A DNA stretch of 64,000 nucleotides from Hyphomicrobiales bacterium. Its GTDB lineage: Bacteria > Pseudomonadota > Alphaproteobacteria > Rhizobiales > Rhizobiaceae. The notes under the pieces were generated by a model. The model was not told the DNA's origin, made no database searches, and saw only the letters and a list, made by a program, of their open reading frames with translations. Positions within the stretch are counted from its first letter, which is position 1, and every line of letters begins with the position of its first letter. This document shows positions 6,882 through 16,129 of the stretch, one piece after another. The stretch covers positions 410,820 to 474,819 of the forward strand of contig UBXG01000006.1 in the NCBI GenBank assembly GCA_900469475.1. Reading direction: 5' to 3'. The position numbers were made by a program, and so were the translations under genes.

Positions 6882-9800
6882 TCAGGCGCCATAGACGACG
6901 AGCAGATCCTTAGCGTCGATCTGGTCGCCGGCGCGCACCAGCACCTCGGAGATCGTACCGTCCTTTTCCGCGTGCAGCGCGGTCTCCATCTTCATCGCCT
7001 CGATGGAAACAAGCACGTCGCCGGCCTGGATCGCCTGGCCGGGCGAGACAAAGACGGTTGAGATGACGCCCGGCATCGGCGCGCCGACATGAGCCGCATT
7101 GCCGGTCTCGGCCTTGCGGCGCACCGCGCTGCCGGAGGCGCCATGGGCGCGATCCGGCACCTTGATGCGGCGCGGCTGGCCGTTGAGTTCGAAGAACACC
7201 GTCACCATACCCTTCTCGTCGGTCGCCGTCATCGCCTGGTTGACGATGACGAGCGTCTTGCCCTTCTCGATCTCGGCAAAGAGCTCATCGCCTTCCTTGA
7301 GACCGTAGAAATAGGCCGGCGTCGGCAATACCGAGACCGGGCCGTAGGTGTCGGCAGCCAGTGCATAGTCGGTGAAGACTTTTGGATACATCAGGTAGGA
7401 GGCGAATTCGAAATCGTCGACCTTGCGCTCGAGCTTCGTCTCGATGACTTTACGCTCGGCATCGAGATCGGCTTCGGCAAGCAGCGAACCGGGACGGACC
7501 GTATAGGGCTTATCGCCCTTCAGCGCCTTCTTCTGCAGCGCTTGCGGCCATCCGGACGGCGGCTGGCCGAGATCGCCCTTGAGCATGGAAACGACCGAAT
7601 CCGGGAAGGCGATATCCTTCGCCGGGTTCTCGACATCGGCGACCGTCAGGTCCTGGCTCACCATCATCAGCGCCATGTCGCCGACGACCTTGGAGGACGG
7701 CGTCACCTTGACAATATCGCCGAACATCTGGTTGGCATCGGCATAGGCCTGCGCCACCTTGTGCCAGCGGGTCTCGAGACCGAGCGAGCGGGCTTGTTCC
7801 TTGAGGTTGGTGAACTGACCACCTGGCATTTCGTGCAGATAGACTTCCGAAGCCGGTCCCTTGAGATCGCTTTCGAAGGCGGCATACTGATGGCGCACGG
7901 CCTCCCAATAGAAGGAGATGCGGCGGATCCATTCGGGATCGAGGCCCGGATCGCGGTCGGAACCTTTCAGCGCCTCGACGATCGAGCCGAGGCAGGGCTG
8001 CGAGGTATTGCCGGATAGCGCATCCATCGCCGCATCGACGGCATCGACGCCGGCATCGACCGCAGCGAGCACCGTCGCAGCCGCAATACCCGACGTATCA
8101 TGCGTGTGGAAGTGGATCGGCAGACCGGTCGCCTCGCGCAGCGCCTTGAACAGCACCTTGGCGGCCGCCGGCTTCAGCAAGCCCGCCATATCCTTCAGCG
8201 CGATAATATGGGCGCCGGCCTTTTCCAGCTCGACGGCAAGATCGGTGTAATATTTCAGATCGTATTTCGGCCGCGCGGAATTGAGGATATCGCCGGTGTA
8301 GCAGATCGCCGCCTCGCAGAGCTTGTTCTCCTCCGCAACGGCATCCATCGACACGCGCATGTTCTCGACCCAGTTCAGGCAGTCGAAGACGCGGAAGAGA
8401 TCGACGCCGCCCTTGGCCGCTTGGCGAACGAAATACTTCACGACATTGTCGGGATAATTCGTATAGCCGACGCCATTGGCGCCGCGCAAAAGCATCTGCA
8501 GCAGCAGGTTCGGCGCACCCTCACGGATCAGCGACAGACGTTCCCACGGGTCTTCCGTGAGGAAGCGCATGGAAACATCGAAGGTGGCGCCGCCCCAGCA
8601 TTCGAGCGACAAGAGCTGCGGCAAAGCGCGCGCATAGGTGCCGGCGACGCTGGCGATGTCATAGGTGCGCATGCGGGTCGCAAGCAGCGACTGGTGGCCG
8701 TCGCGCATCGTCGTGTCGGTCATCAGCACGCGCTTTTCATCGCGCATCCATTCGGCGAATTTCTGCGGACCGAGCTTGTCCAGCAACTGCTTGGTGCCGT
8801 CGGGGATATTGCCGGCGATATAGGGCAGCACAGGCTGCGCCACCTTGGGTGAAGGTACCGGACGACCGCGCGTTTCCGGGTGACCGTTGACCGTGACGTC
8901 AGCGAGATAGGTCAAAAGCTTGGTGGCGCGATCCTGGCGCTTGACCTGCTGGAACAACTCCGGCGTCGTGTCGATGAAGCGCGTCGTATAGCTGTTGTCG
9001 CGGAATTTCGGATGCGTGATGATCGCTTCGAGGAAGGTGAGGTTCGTCGCCACGCCGCGGATGCGGAATTCGCGCAGCGCGCGGTCCATGCGGGCGATCG
9101 CCTCCTGCGGGTTCGGCGCCCAGGCCGTCACCTTTACCAGCAACGGGTCGTAATAACGGGTAATGATCGCACCGGTATAGGAGGTACCGCCGTCAAGACG
9201 GATACCAAAGCCGGATGCCGAGCGATAGGCAGTGATGCGGCCGTAATCCGGAATGAAGTTATGTTCCGGATCTTCCGTCGTCACGCGGCACTGCAGGGCA
9301 TGGCCGTTGAGGCGAATGTCTTCCTGGCGTGGAACACCCGATTCCGGCGTGCCGATGGCGAAACCGTCGAGAATATGGATCTGCGCCTTGACGATATCGA
9401 TGCCGGTGACGACTTCGGTCACCGTGTGCTCGACCTGGATGCGCGGATTGACTTCGATGAAGTAGAATTTGCCTGTGTCGGCATCCATCAGATATTCGAC
9501 GGTGCCAGCGCCGACATAATTCGTCGCATTGGCGATCTTCAGCGAATAGGCGGCCAGCTCCTGGCGCTGCGCTTCCGTGAGATAGGGGGCCGGCGCGCGT
9601 TCGACGACCTTCTGGTTGCGGCGCTGCACCGAACAGTCGCGCTCGAACAGATGCACGACGTTGCCGTGCGTGTCGCCGAGGATTTGGCTTTCGACGTGGC
9701 GGGCGCGCTCGACGAGCTTTTCGAGATAGACCTCATCCTTGCCGAAGGCGGCCTTCGCCTCGCGCTTGGCTTCCGTCACTTCCTTGGCAAGGTCCGCCTC

Positions 9801-10343
9801 GGAGCGGATGACACGCATGCCGCGGCCACCGCCGCCCCAGGAGGCCTTGAGCATGACCGGATAACCGATTTCAGCCGCCATCTTGGCGACTTCCACCATG
9901 TCGTCAGGCAGGGGATCGGTGGCCGGCACGACCGGCACGCCGACCGAAATTGCCAGATTGCGCGCCGCGACCTTGTTGCCAAGCTGGCGCATCGTATCGG
10001 CGCGAGGCCCGATGAAGATGATGCCGGCGGCATCGCAAGCATCGACGAATTCGGGGCTTTCCGACAGCAGGCCATAGCCGGGGTGGATGGCATCGGCGCC
10101 GGAGAGCTTGGCGACGCGGATGACTTCCTCGATCGACAGATAGCTCTCGATCGGCCCGAGGTCACGGGCAAGATGTGGACCGCGACCCACCTGATAGCTC
10201 TCGTCCGCCTTGAAGCGATGCAGTGCGAGTTTATCTTCCTCGGCCCAGATGGCCACCGTTTTTATGCCAAGTTCGTTGGCGGCGCGGAATACGCGGATGG
10301 CGATTTCGGAACGGTTGGCAACCAGGATCTTGGAAATGGGCAA
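6882..10343 (-). CDS. pyc: Pyruvate carboxylase
   Basis: Anaplerotic enzyme making oxaloacetate from pyruvate, bicarbonate and ATP, 1153 aa, as expected for alpha4-type pyruvate carboxylases such as that of Rhizobium etli. The N-terminal biotin carboxylase starts ISKILVANRSEIAIRVFRAANELGI and has the ATP-grasp loop KASWGGGGRGMRV. The carboxyltransferase domain begins VLMTDTTMRDGHQSLLATRMRT with the metal-binding HFHTHDTSG. The C-terminal biotinyl domain carries EAMKMETAL, whose second lysine-flanked Met-Lys-Met is the biotinylation site. I place the start at a TTG (10343) because GAGGAG lies six bases upstream and the product then begins exactly at PISKILVANRSE; the ATG further upstream adds 13 atypical residues. 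Monocistronic. Confidence 0.97.
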   Translation of the reverse strand: MPISKILVANRSEIAIRVFRAANELGIKTVAIWAEEDKLALHRFKADESYQVGRGPHLARDLGPIESYLSIEEVIRVAKLSGADAIHPGYGLLSESPEFVDACDAAGIIFIGPRADTMRQLGNKVAARNLAISVGVPVVPATDPLPDDMVEVAKMAAEIGYPVMLKASWGGGGRGMRVIRSEADLAKEVTEAKREAKAAFGKDEVYLEKLVERARHVESQILGDTHGNVVHLFERDCSVQRRNQKVVERAPAPYLTEAQRQELAAYSLKIANATNYVGAGTVEYLMDADTGKFYFIEVNPRIQVEHTVTEVVTGIDIVKAQIHILDGFAIGTPESGVPRQEDIRLNGHALQCRVTTEDPEHNFIPDYGRITAYRSASGFGIRLDGGTSYTGAIITRYYDPLLVKVTAWAPNPQEAIARMDRALREFRIRGVATNLTFLEAIITHPKFRDNSYTTRFIDTTPELFQQVKRQDRATKLLTYLADVTVNGHPETRGRPVPSPKVAQPVLPYIAGNIPDGTKQLLDKLGPQKFAEWMRDEKRVLMTDTTMRDGHQSLLATRMRTYDIASVAGTYARALPQLLSLECWGGATFDVSMRFLTEDPWERLSLIREGAPNLLLQMLLRGANGVGYTNYPDNVVKYFVRQAAKGGVDLFRVFDCLNWVENMRVSMDAVAEENKLCEAAICYTGDILNSARPKYDLKYYTDLAVELEKAGAHIIALKDMAGLLKPAAAKVLFKALREATGLPIHFHTHDTSGIAAATVLAAVDAGVDAVDAAMDALSGNTSQPCLGSIVEALKGSDRDPGLDPEWIRRISFYWEAVRHQYAAFESDLKGPASEVYLHEMPGGQFTNLKEQARSLGLETRWHKVAQAYADANQMFGDIVKVTPSSKVVGDMALMMVSQDLTVADVENPAKDIAFPDSVVSMLKGDLGQPPSGWPQALQKKALKGDKPYTVRPGSLLAEADLDAERKVIETKLERKVDDFEFASYLMYPKVFTDYALAADTYGPVSVLPTPAYFYGLKEGDELFAEIEKGKTLVIVNQAMTATDEKGMVTVFFELNGQPRRIKVPDRAHGASGSAVRRKAETGNAAHVGAPMPGVISTVFVSPGQAIQAGDVLVSIEAMKMETALHAEKDGTISEVLVRAGDQIDAKDLLVVYGA

Positions 10344-10459
10344 TGCTGTCTCCTCACGGCATCGAAACGGGCAATGCTGCACCCGCGAAGAGAATTCTTA
10401 ACTTCTTGTCACAGGAAGTTCAATTTCTCCTGCGACATCCGGCATCAAAATAGTTGCCT

Positions 10460-11200
10460 TTATGGAATAAGTCCGTTTCTGAAGGCGATTGCCACGATAT
10501 GCTGCCGATTTCTGGCCTTCAGCTTGTCCTGGATACTGTTCATGTACCAGTCGACGGTATGATTGGAAATCTTCAGCAGCCGGCTGATCTCGATCGAGGT
10601 CATGCCGTCGGCCAGATGGCTGAGCACTTCCATCTCACGCTTGGTCAGTTTCAGCTCGGCCGCTCCCGCTCTCTCAAGGTATTGGGCCTCGTCTCGAAAC
10701 TCCAGAAGTCGCCAGAAGGCCTTTTTGGCGACCGCATCGAAAACGGAAATCTCGGTTGGAGAGAGATCGACCGCCTCGCCGCCGATCGTCATGCTTCCCA
10801 GCAGGCCGTTGCGACCATGGATCGGGAAGAGATAGCCGTCGGCAAGCCCGTTGGCGCGGGCGTCAGCCATCATCTGCTCCATGCGCCGCCGCAGCGGGTC
10901 CTTCTTCAGCGCCGCTACGGCATCGCTCCAGCGGAAAGGGCGTTGCGCCTGGGCCGCATAGCGCGCGACCGGATCGACGAGCATGTACCTCTTGCGGACA
11001 TAAGTCAGCGGCCACTGATCGGGCCAGCGACCCGCCAGCATGAAATGCGCAACATCGACATTCGGCCGCGCCCGCTTCAAGACGCCATAGAAATCGAACT
11101 TATAGGAGCGAAGCGCGAGCTCGAGCTCGGCCACGACGTCCTCCGCGAGCTTGGATTCCTCGATCAGGACAAGCAATTGTATTAGCGAATGGATATTCAC
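10460..11200 (-). CDS. LuxR-family regulator with autoinducer-binding domain (solo)
   Basis: Transcription factor of 246 aa. Residues 1-165 form an autoinducer-binding-like domain (KFDFYGVLKRARP, then YMLVDPVARYAAQAQRPFRW with the conserved D and W). Residues 180-245 are a LuxR-type helix-turn-helix (LTKREMEVLSHLADGMTSIEISRLLKISNHTVDWYMNSIQDKL). No luxI-type synthase lies in the window, so it is a solo regulator whose ligand is unknown. I chose the GTG at 11200, preceded by AAGGGG with good spacing; the ATG at 11269 has no such site. It is divergent from ndvA, so it could act on that promoter, but nothing in the sequence proves this. Confidence 0.85.
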   Translation of the reverse strand: MNIHSLIQLLVLIEESKLAEDVVAELELALRSYKFDFYGVLKRARPNVDVAHFMLAGRWPDQWPLTYVRKRYMLVDPVARYAAQAQRPFRWSDAVAALKKDPLRRRMEQMMADARANGLADGYLFPIHGRNGLLGSMTIGGEAVDLSPTEISVFDAVAKKAFWRLLEFRDEAQYLERAGAAELKLTKREMEVLSHLADGMTSIEISRLLKISNHTVDWYMNSIQDKLKARNRQHIVAIAFRNGLIP

Positions 11201-11578
11201 GGTTACCCCTTGGCCTCGCAGCCCGAATGATTGCCTGACGAGCTTGCCATCTTGCTCACCCGGTCCCATAGCCGAGCTTAATCGGCGGCAACATACTCAG
11301 GCCGACGCAAAATTGAACGCCTTTGGCGATTTTTTTGCCGTTCAACCCTGAATAGCCGTCCTTTGCGTGACTTAAAGGTAACGGTGACGCGGCGGTGGAT
11401 TCATTCCCAAACTGTCATATTTCTGCGGCGAACGATAGCACCACTTTCCGCGGCAACGCGTCTAACGCGAGAAATTCCCCTTAAAAAACAGCTTCAGATT
11501 CCGTTAATCGCCGGTTCAGGTACCGATCTGTAGTGTCACAGCATTCCGAGTTTTGCTGATGCACAGAGGGTGCCTGAC
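11201..11578. promoter_or_regulatory. Divergent promoter region between the LuxR gene and ndvA
   Basis: A 378-bp gene-free stretch. It contains a 7-bp inverted repeat (TTGAACG at 11313-11319 with CGTTCAA at 11339-11345) enclosing a run of seven T. At 11412-11418 there is CTGTCAT, one half of a Pho-box-like site whose second half is poor. AT-rich sequence precedes the ndvA ribosome binding site. No small ORF looked convincing. Confidence 0.45.
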
Positions 11579-13348
11579 GTGTCACTGTTCAAAGTCTATG
11601 CAAGAGCCCTGAAGTATCTTGGCGCGTATCGATACCGCGTATGGATGGTCGTGATCGCAAACATCGCGCTTGCGATGACCACCATCTACGAACCGGTTCT
11701 GTTCGGCCGCATCTTTGACGCCATTGCCAAGAAGGAAGCCGTCACGCCGACCATGATGCTGTGGGCGGGCTTCGCCGTCTTCAGTGCTGTCGCCTTCATC
11801 GTGGTGTCCCGCGAGGCCGATCGCCTTGCCCATGGCCGCCGCGCCTCCCTGCTCACCGAAGCATTCGGCCGCATCATCTCGATGCCGCTTTCCTGGCATA
11901 GCCAGCGCGGCACGGCGAGCGCGCTGAACACGCTGCTGCGCGCCTGCGAAGCGCTGTTCGGCCTGTGGCTCGAATTCATGCGCAACCACCTCACGACCGC
12001 CGTCGCGCTCGTCATCATGATCCCGACGGCCATGGCAATGGACTTGCGCCTGTCCGCAGTCCTCGTCCTGCTCGGCGTCTTCTACTGGTTCATAGGCCGT
12101 CTGGTCATGAGCCGCACGAAGGATGGCCAGACCTCGGTCGAAAGCCACTACAATACCGTCTTCTCGCATGTGAGCGACTCGATCAGCAACGTGTCGGTGC
12201 TGCATAGTTACAACCGCATCGAAGCTGAAACCAAGGCGCTGAAGTCGTTCACCGAACGCCTCCTGCAAGCTCAGTATCCAGTCCTCGACTGGTGGGCGCT
12301 TGCCGGCGCCCTGAACCGCACGGCCTCGACCGTTGCCATGATGGCGATCCTGATGATCGGCACCGTTCTCGTCCAGGATGGCAGCTTGAGCCTCGGCGCG
12401 CTCATCACCTTCATCGCCTTTGCCAACGTGTTGATCGGCCGCCTGGAGCAGCTGCGCAACTTCGCCAACCAGATTTTCGAAGCCCGCGCCAAGCTCGAAG
12501 ACTTCTACACACTGGAAGATTCGGTTCGCGACCGCGAAGAGCCGGCCGGCCTTGCCGAAATCAAGGACGTCAAGGGCGAAGTGGAATTCCGCGATGTCTC
12601 CTTCGGCTTCGCCAACTCGTCGCAGGGCCTGCACGACATCTCCTTCAAGGTGAAGGCTGGCCAGACCGTCGCCATCGTCGGCCCGACCGGCGCCGGCAAG
12701 ACGACGCTCGTCAACCTGCTGCAGCGTGTCTTCGATCCGCAGAGCGGCCAGATCCTCGTCGACGGTCACGACATCACCAAGGTGACCCGCAAGTCGCTCC
12801 GCCGCTTCATCGCCACCGTGTTCCAGGATGCAGGCCTGCTGAACCGCTCGATCAGCGACAACATCCGTCTCGGCCGCGAAGGTGCGACGCAGGAGGAAAT
12901 GATCCGCGCAGCCCAGGCCGCCGCCGCCAACGATTTTATCGAAACCCGCGAAAGCGGCTACGATACCCGCGTCGGCGAGCGTGGCAACAAGCTCTCGGGT
13001 GGTGAACGTCAGCGTATCGCGATCGCCCGCGCCATCCTCAAGGATGCGCCGATCCTCGTGCTCGATGAAGCGACAAGTGCGCTCGACGTCGAAACCGAAA
13101 ACCGGGTCAAGACGGCGATCGACAACCTGCGCCAGAACCGCACGACCTTCATCATTGCGCACCGCCTGTCGACGGTTCGCGAGGCCGACATGGTCCTCTT
13201 CCTGGACAACGGCCGCATCATCGAGAATGGCAGCTTCAACGAGCTCAGCCAGAGCAATGGTCGCTTTGCCGCTCTGCTGCGCGCCAGCGGCATCCTGACG
13301 GACGAGGAAGTCCGCAAGGCACACACGACGGAAACCGAAGCCGCCTGA
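11579..13348 (+). CDS. ndvA: Cyclic beta-1,2-glucan ABC exporter NdvA/ChvA
   Basis: Homodimeric half-transporter that moves cyclic beta-1,2-glucan from cytoplasm to periplasm, 589 aa. The N-terminal domain has about six membrane helices up to residue 300, with the family blocks READRLAHGRRASLLTEAF, GLWLEFMRNHLTT and SVLHSYNRIEAETKALKSF. The C-terminal ATPase has Walker A GPTGAGKTTL, Q-loop TVFQDAGLLNRSI, signature LSGGERQR and Walker B ILVLDEATSALD. It corresponds closely to S. meliloti NdvA. Start GTG at 11579 is favoured because GAGGG lies 8 bases before it and the product then begins SLFKVYARALKYL like the family; another GTG at 11570 overlaps the ribosome site. It works with ndvB (17435-25945) and probably opgC. 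Confidence 0.96.
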   Translation: MSLFKVYARALKYLGAYRYRVWMVVIANIALAMTTIYEPVLFGRIFDAIAKKEAVTPTMMLWAGFAVFSAVAFIVVSREADRLAHGRRASLLTEAFGRIISMPLSWHSQRGTASALNTLLRACEALFGLWLEFMRNHLTTAVALVIMIPTAMAMDLRLSAVLVLLGVFYWFIGRLVMSRTKDGQTSVESHYNTVFSHVSDSISNVSVLHSYNRIEAETKALKSFTERLLQAQYPVLDWWALAGALNRTASTVAMMAILMIGTVLVQDGSLSLGALITFIAFANVLIGRLEQLRNFANQIFEARAKLEDFYTLEDSVRDREEPAGLAEIKDVKGEVEFRDVSFGFANSSQGLHDISFKVKAGQTVAIVGPTGAGKTTLVNLLQRVFDPQSGQILVDGHDITKVTRKSLRRFIATVFQDAGLLNRSISDNIRLGREGATQEEMIRAAQAAAANDFIETRESGYDTRVGERGNKLSGGERQRIAIARAILKDAPILVLDEATSALDVETENRVKTAIDNLRQNRTTFIIAHRLSTVREADMVLFLDNGRIIENGSFNELSQSNGRFAALLRASGILTDEEVRKAHTTETEAA

Positions 13349-13372
13349 TCTCAGCAAGGGCCTCAAGATCGA

Positions 13373-13403
13373 AGCCGGGAGAGCGATGCTCTTCCGGCTT
13401 TTT
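13373..13403 (+). terminator. Rho-independent terminator of ndvA
   Basis: A stem of AGCCGG plus GAGAG pairs with CTCTT plus CCGGCT around a short loop and is followed by five T, about 25 bases after the ndvA stop. A clear intrinsic terminator. Confidence 0.8.
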
Positions 13404-13408
13404 GCTGC

Positions 13409-14071
13409 CTAGAGCGCGCCCATTTTACTTGGGGTCATATCCGCACGCCGTGAAGCAGTTGGCGCATTCTTGGAGTTTGAAAAGCGCCACGATCTCGCCG
13501 ATTGTGTCCCACAGAGCTTCGACTGTGCGCTTTGCTCTTGCTTCGGAGGAGCGCTGAGCTTGGTGAAGGCCTTTTCGATGGGCTTAAAGTCCGGGCTATT
13601 GGGCGGGGTGGTAGAGTAGCTGGCGACCGCCACTTCAATAGCCTGCCGCACGCCTTCGGCTTTGTGCGTAGGCAGGTTGCCCATCACGATAATGTCGCCG
13701 GGTCTCAGTGTTGGCATGAGAACCTGTTCGACACAGGCTCGGAACGCTGTGCCGCTCATTGCGCTGTCGAGCACCATAGGTGACGATCCGGTCGAACGGG
13801 TTTCGCCATCGTCCTCTTCATCTAGCATTTTCCCTTCGACAACTGCGCGGTCATGCGGTCTTGCTCTCTCCCACATCCAGCGCGGCAAGGATCCGATCTT
13901 GATACCCTTCGGCGTCAGGCCACGACGAACCCAGTCGCCAAACGTTCTTGGTGAAACGCAAGACATGGCCGCAGCTTCCGCCCGGCTCACGGCAACTTTG
14001 GAATGTTGTCGATAGGAACACTGGCGCGCGATAAACGTCGGCCGCCTTTTGGTGGTTGGCAATTCTGACAA
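13409..14071 (-). pseudogene. Chimeric ORF: excisionase-like HTH protein joined to IS630-family transposase remnant
   Basis: This 220-codon frame is a composite. Residues 1-90 look like a MerR/AlpA-type helix-turn-helix protein (VSRAEAAAMSCVSPRTFGDWVRRGL), the kind found in rhizobial integrative elements. From about 13805 downward it becomes the C-terminal DDE part of an IS630-family transposase: VLDSAMSGTAF, GDIIVMGNLPTHKAEGVRQAIE, then a PPNSPDFKPIEKAF block that normally reads PPYSPDFNPIEKAF. After the KLSA residues the transposase continues in another frame as RTVEALWDTIGEIVALF... to a TAA at 13425-13427, so there is a frameshift. The transposase is clearly dead; whether the HTH half is still made with a foreign tail is unknown. 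Confidence 0.7.
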
Positions 14072-14074
14072 AAA

Positions 14075-14149
14075 TTATTCAACCCACTTTGACGGGTTGA
14101 ATAAATAAAAAAGATGCATTAATTGATCCATTGAAAGGGTCATTAATGC
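14075..14149. promoter_or_regulatory. Two inverted repeats upstream of hipA (putative HipB operators)
   Basis: Site 1 is a perfect 11-bp palindromic pair, TTATTCAACCC (14075-14085) and GGGTTGAATAA (14094-14104), with an 8-bp spacer. Site 2 is an imperfect pair, GCATTAATTGATCC (14116-14129) and GGGTCATTAATGC (14137-14149), which covers the hipA ribosome site and start codon. HipB-family antitoxins are known to autoregulate by binding such palindromes; binding here is inferred from position and symmetry. Confidence 0.6.
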
Positions 14150-15468
14150 GCCTGACGCTCCAAACCCATTTTAATCGTGAGTGGCATTATGCTGCGACTC
14201 TAGAGCTAAAGGACGACGACGCCGGCTTTCGGGGCGCGTCCATCGTCGATTACGATCTTGACTACTTTGTTACAATGGCATCGGCGGAATTTGCAGCCGG
14301 AAAGACAGTTCATGATCATCGCGCCTTGTCGGTCCGTTGTCCCGTAGATCTCGAAAATCGATATAGTCGTAGCTGGCCGCCCTTCCTCTTGGATCTTATG
14401 CCCCAGGGACATGCAAGGCGAAAGCTTGCCGAACACCTCGGGCTCGCGGAAGGCTCGCGCGCTTCCGATCTCCAGCTGCTTCTGCGATCAGCTACAGGTG
14501 GCATTGGCAACATCCGCATCAAGGAAGCGGCTGAAGCCGAAACGGAAAGATTGCGAGGTGTTGAGCGTCAAGGCGTTACAGAAGCCGAGATTCTTGAGCG
14601 CTCAGATCGTTTCATGGAAGTCGCTGATCGTTTTGGAATGCTCGCCTCTGGCTCAAGCGGCCTGCAAGGCGAATGGCCGAAGGTCTCGATGACCAAGGCG
14701 AAAGATGGGCTCTATTATCCTGATAGTTTCGTAACCGATGATGAGGCCGTGCGCCATGTCATCGTCAAGCTGGTACGCAGCAACGAGCCCGCGGACCGCC
14801 TAATTCTCGAAGGCGAAGCCCTCTATTCGCGGATCGCCCAAGGGATCGGTCTGAACGTCAGCGAACCCTCGACTTACGCCGAAGGCGTCTTGATCATTCC
14901 CCGTTTCGATCGGAGGAAAATGGAAGGCGGGGGAACGAGCCGACTGGGACAGGAAAGCCTGGTTTCAGCGGTTGGAGTCGCCGATTTCGGCCATGTCGGC
15001 ACGCATGAGGCCTATATCGAAGTTCTGCGTCAATATTCAGCCGATCCCTCCACGGACATAGTCGAATACCTGAAGCGCGACATCGCTAACCTAGCGCTCG
15101 GCAATCCCGACAATCACGGCCGGAATTCAGCACTCAGCAAGCATCAGGACGGCACGATCCGCCTATCTCCCCTCTTTGACTTCGCTCCTATGCGGCTCGC
15201 CAAGGAGGGGATTGTCCGTTCCACCCGATGGGCCATGATGCGCGACGGTGGTCGCGACCATCTTCCGGATTGGAAACGCATTTGCACTGAACTGATGCCC
15301 GTTCCTGCCGAGCAGGAACTCCTAACGGCTTCGCTCAGTGCGTTTGCACGACATCTACAGCACGCACCAGAGCTGGCGAAGCGCATGGGGGCATCTCCAG
15401 AAGTGTTAGAGCGTGCAATGGGGCGCTGTAAGGAAATCGCGGATAGCGTTATGGCGGCATGCCAGTGA
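14146..15468 (+). CDS. hipA: HipA-family serine/threonine kinase toxin
   Basis: Toxin kinase of a HipBA-type type II system, 440 aa, cytoplasmic. The kinase signatures are present: the Gly/Ser-rich loop SGSSGLQGEWPKVS, the VIVKLV lysine strand, IPRFDRR, the catalytic loop NLALGNPDNHGRNSAL, and a metal-binding LSPLFDFAPM in place of DFG. An N-terminal HipA-like subdomain precedes them. Characterised HipA proteins phosphorylate glutamyl-tRNA synthetase or other tRNA synthetases and cause persistence. I chose the ATG at 14146, which has AAAGGG upstream; a TTG at 14131 lies inside the ribosome site. It is transcribed together with the antitoxin gene 17 bp downstream, toxin first, the reverse of E. 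coli hipBA. Confidence 0.85.
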   Translation: MRLTLQTHFNREWHYAATLELKDDDAGFRGASIVDYDLDYFVTMASAEFAAGKTVHDHRALSVRCPVDLENRYSRSWPPFLLDLMPQGHARRKLAEHLGLAEGSRASDLQLLLRSATGGIGNIRIKEAAEAETERLRGVERQGVTEAEILERSDRFMEVADRFGMLASGSSGLQGEWPKVSMTKAKDGLYYPDSFVTDDEAVRHVIVKLVRSNEPADRLILEGEALYSRIAQGIGLNVSEPSTYAEGVLIIPRFDRRKMEGGGTSRLGQESLVSAVGVADFGHVGTHEAYIEVLRQYSADPSTDIVEYLKRDIANLALGNPDNHGRNSALSKHQDGTIRLSPLFDFAPMRLAKEGIVRSTRWAMMRDGGRDHLPDWKRICTELMPVPAEQELLTASLSAFARHLQHAPELAKRMGASPEVLERAMGRCKEIADSVMAACQ

Positions 15469-15485
15469 TGCCAGAGGAATGTTAA

Positions 15486-15764
15486 ATGGCTCGATGGAAG
15501 AAGCCTACGAAGGAAGAAATTCTTGAAAACAGACGAAGGCTGGCGGAGCGTGCTCGACACGGGGACCTTAGGTTGCCGGATGCCGTGATGGAGATACGAA
15601 AAGGGTTCGGAATGACCCAAGAGGAATTCGCCAAAACCCTGTCACTTACAAGGCGCCAAGTTGCCGAGATTGAATCAGGTATGGCAAACCCCACGCTTGA
15701 AACCTTAGGAAAGATTGGTCGATTGTTTGGGTTCGGCATTGGCTTTGTCCCAAAAATCAGTTGA
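15486..15764 (+). CDS. hipB: HipB-like XRE-family antitoxin
   Basis: Antitoxin of 92 aa. A Cro/C1-type helix-turn-helix spans about residues 30-85 (IRKGFGMTQEEFAKTLSLTRRQVAEIESGMANPTLETLGKIGRLFG), after a basic N-terminal extension (MARWKKPTKEEILENRRRLAERARHG). It should bind HipA and the palindromes upstream of the operon. It begins 17 bp after hipA, indicating co-transcription. Confidence 0.85.
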   Translation: MARWKKPTKEEILENRRRLAERARHGDLRLPDAVMEIRKGFGMTQEEFAKTLSLTRRQVAEIESGMANPTLETLGKIGRLFGFGIGFVPKIS

Positions 15765-16129
15765 ATCGCTGCCTAAACCAGAAATTTCCGGTGCTCGTCC
15801 CGCCTATGCGATAACCCCTTTTCAACGGGAGAGGGCTAGGGCAAGGGGCTTTGCCTGCAAGAAATCCGACTCCGGAAAACACAGCCATCAAACACGAAGA
15901 AAGACCCGGCGGGAAAACTGGGTCTTTCCGTTTTCTGATCAGAGGTCAATACGGGCGAATGCCGACTGGAGTTAAGGCCGGTACCCGACCGGCATCGGAT
16001 CAGAACTTGCACTCGAAGCTTAAGCAGGCCCGTCCAGTTGTCAGTGCAGTTAGTCGAGCCGCCGCTCCCCCGGCGACTGCGGAAAGATCGATAGGCCGAC
16101 CCGCGCAGGCACGCGGCGCGGCTGAGCCC
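15765..16129. other. Gene-free stretch between convergent hipB and opgC
   Basis: No convincing ORF. The stretch holds the hairpin listed at 15901-15934 and scattered short inverted repeats (a GCCGG/CCGGC pair near 15975-16000). It may represent the right-hand boundary of the hipAB insertion between ndvA and opgC. Confidence 0.4.
15901..15934 (+). terminator. Terminator-like hairpin downstream of hipAB
   Basis: An 8-bp stem AAAGACCC (15901-15908) with GGGTCTTT (15921-15928), followed by CCGTTTTC. The T-run is interrupted by CCG, so strength is moderate. It lies 137 bases after the hipB stop. Confidence 0.55.

Noticed and set aside
8880..10562. Long plus-strand open frame of 560 codons opposite pyc
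   Set aside because: It is an antisense shadow created by GC-rich codon usage of pyc; composition (Asp/Arg/Val/Gly-rich) and lack of any domain or ribosome site argue against a gene.
11412..11430. Pho-box-like CTGTCAT upstream of ndvA
   Set aside because: The second half-site is poor (CTGCGGC instead of CTGTCAT), so a PhoB site cannot be claimed.
11582..13366. 594-codon minus-strand frame opposite ndvA
   Set aside because: Antisense shadow; ndvA on the plus strand accounts for the coding signal with clear ABC motifs.
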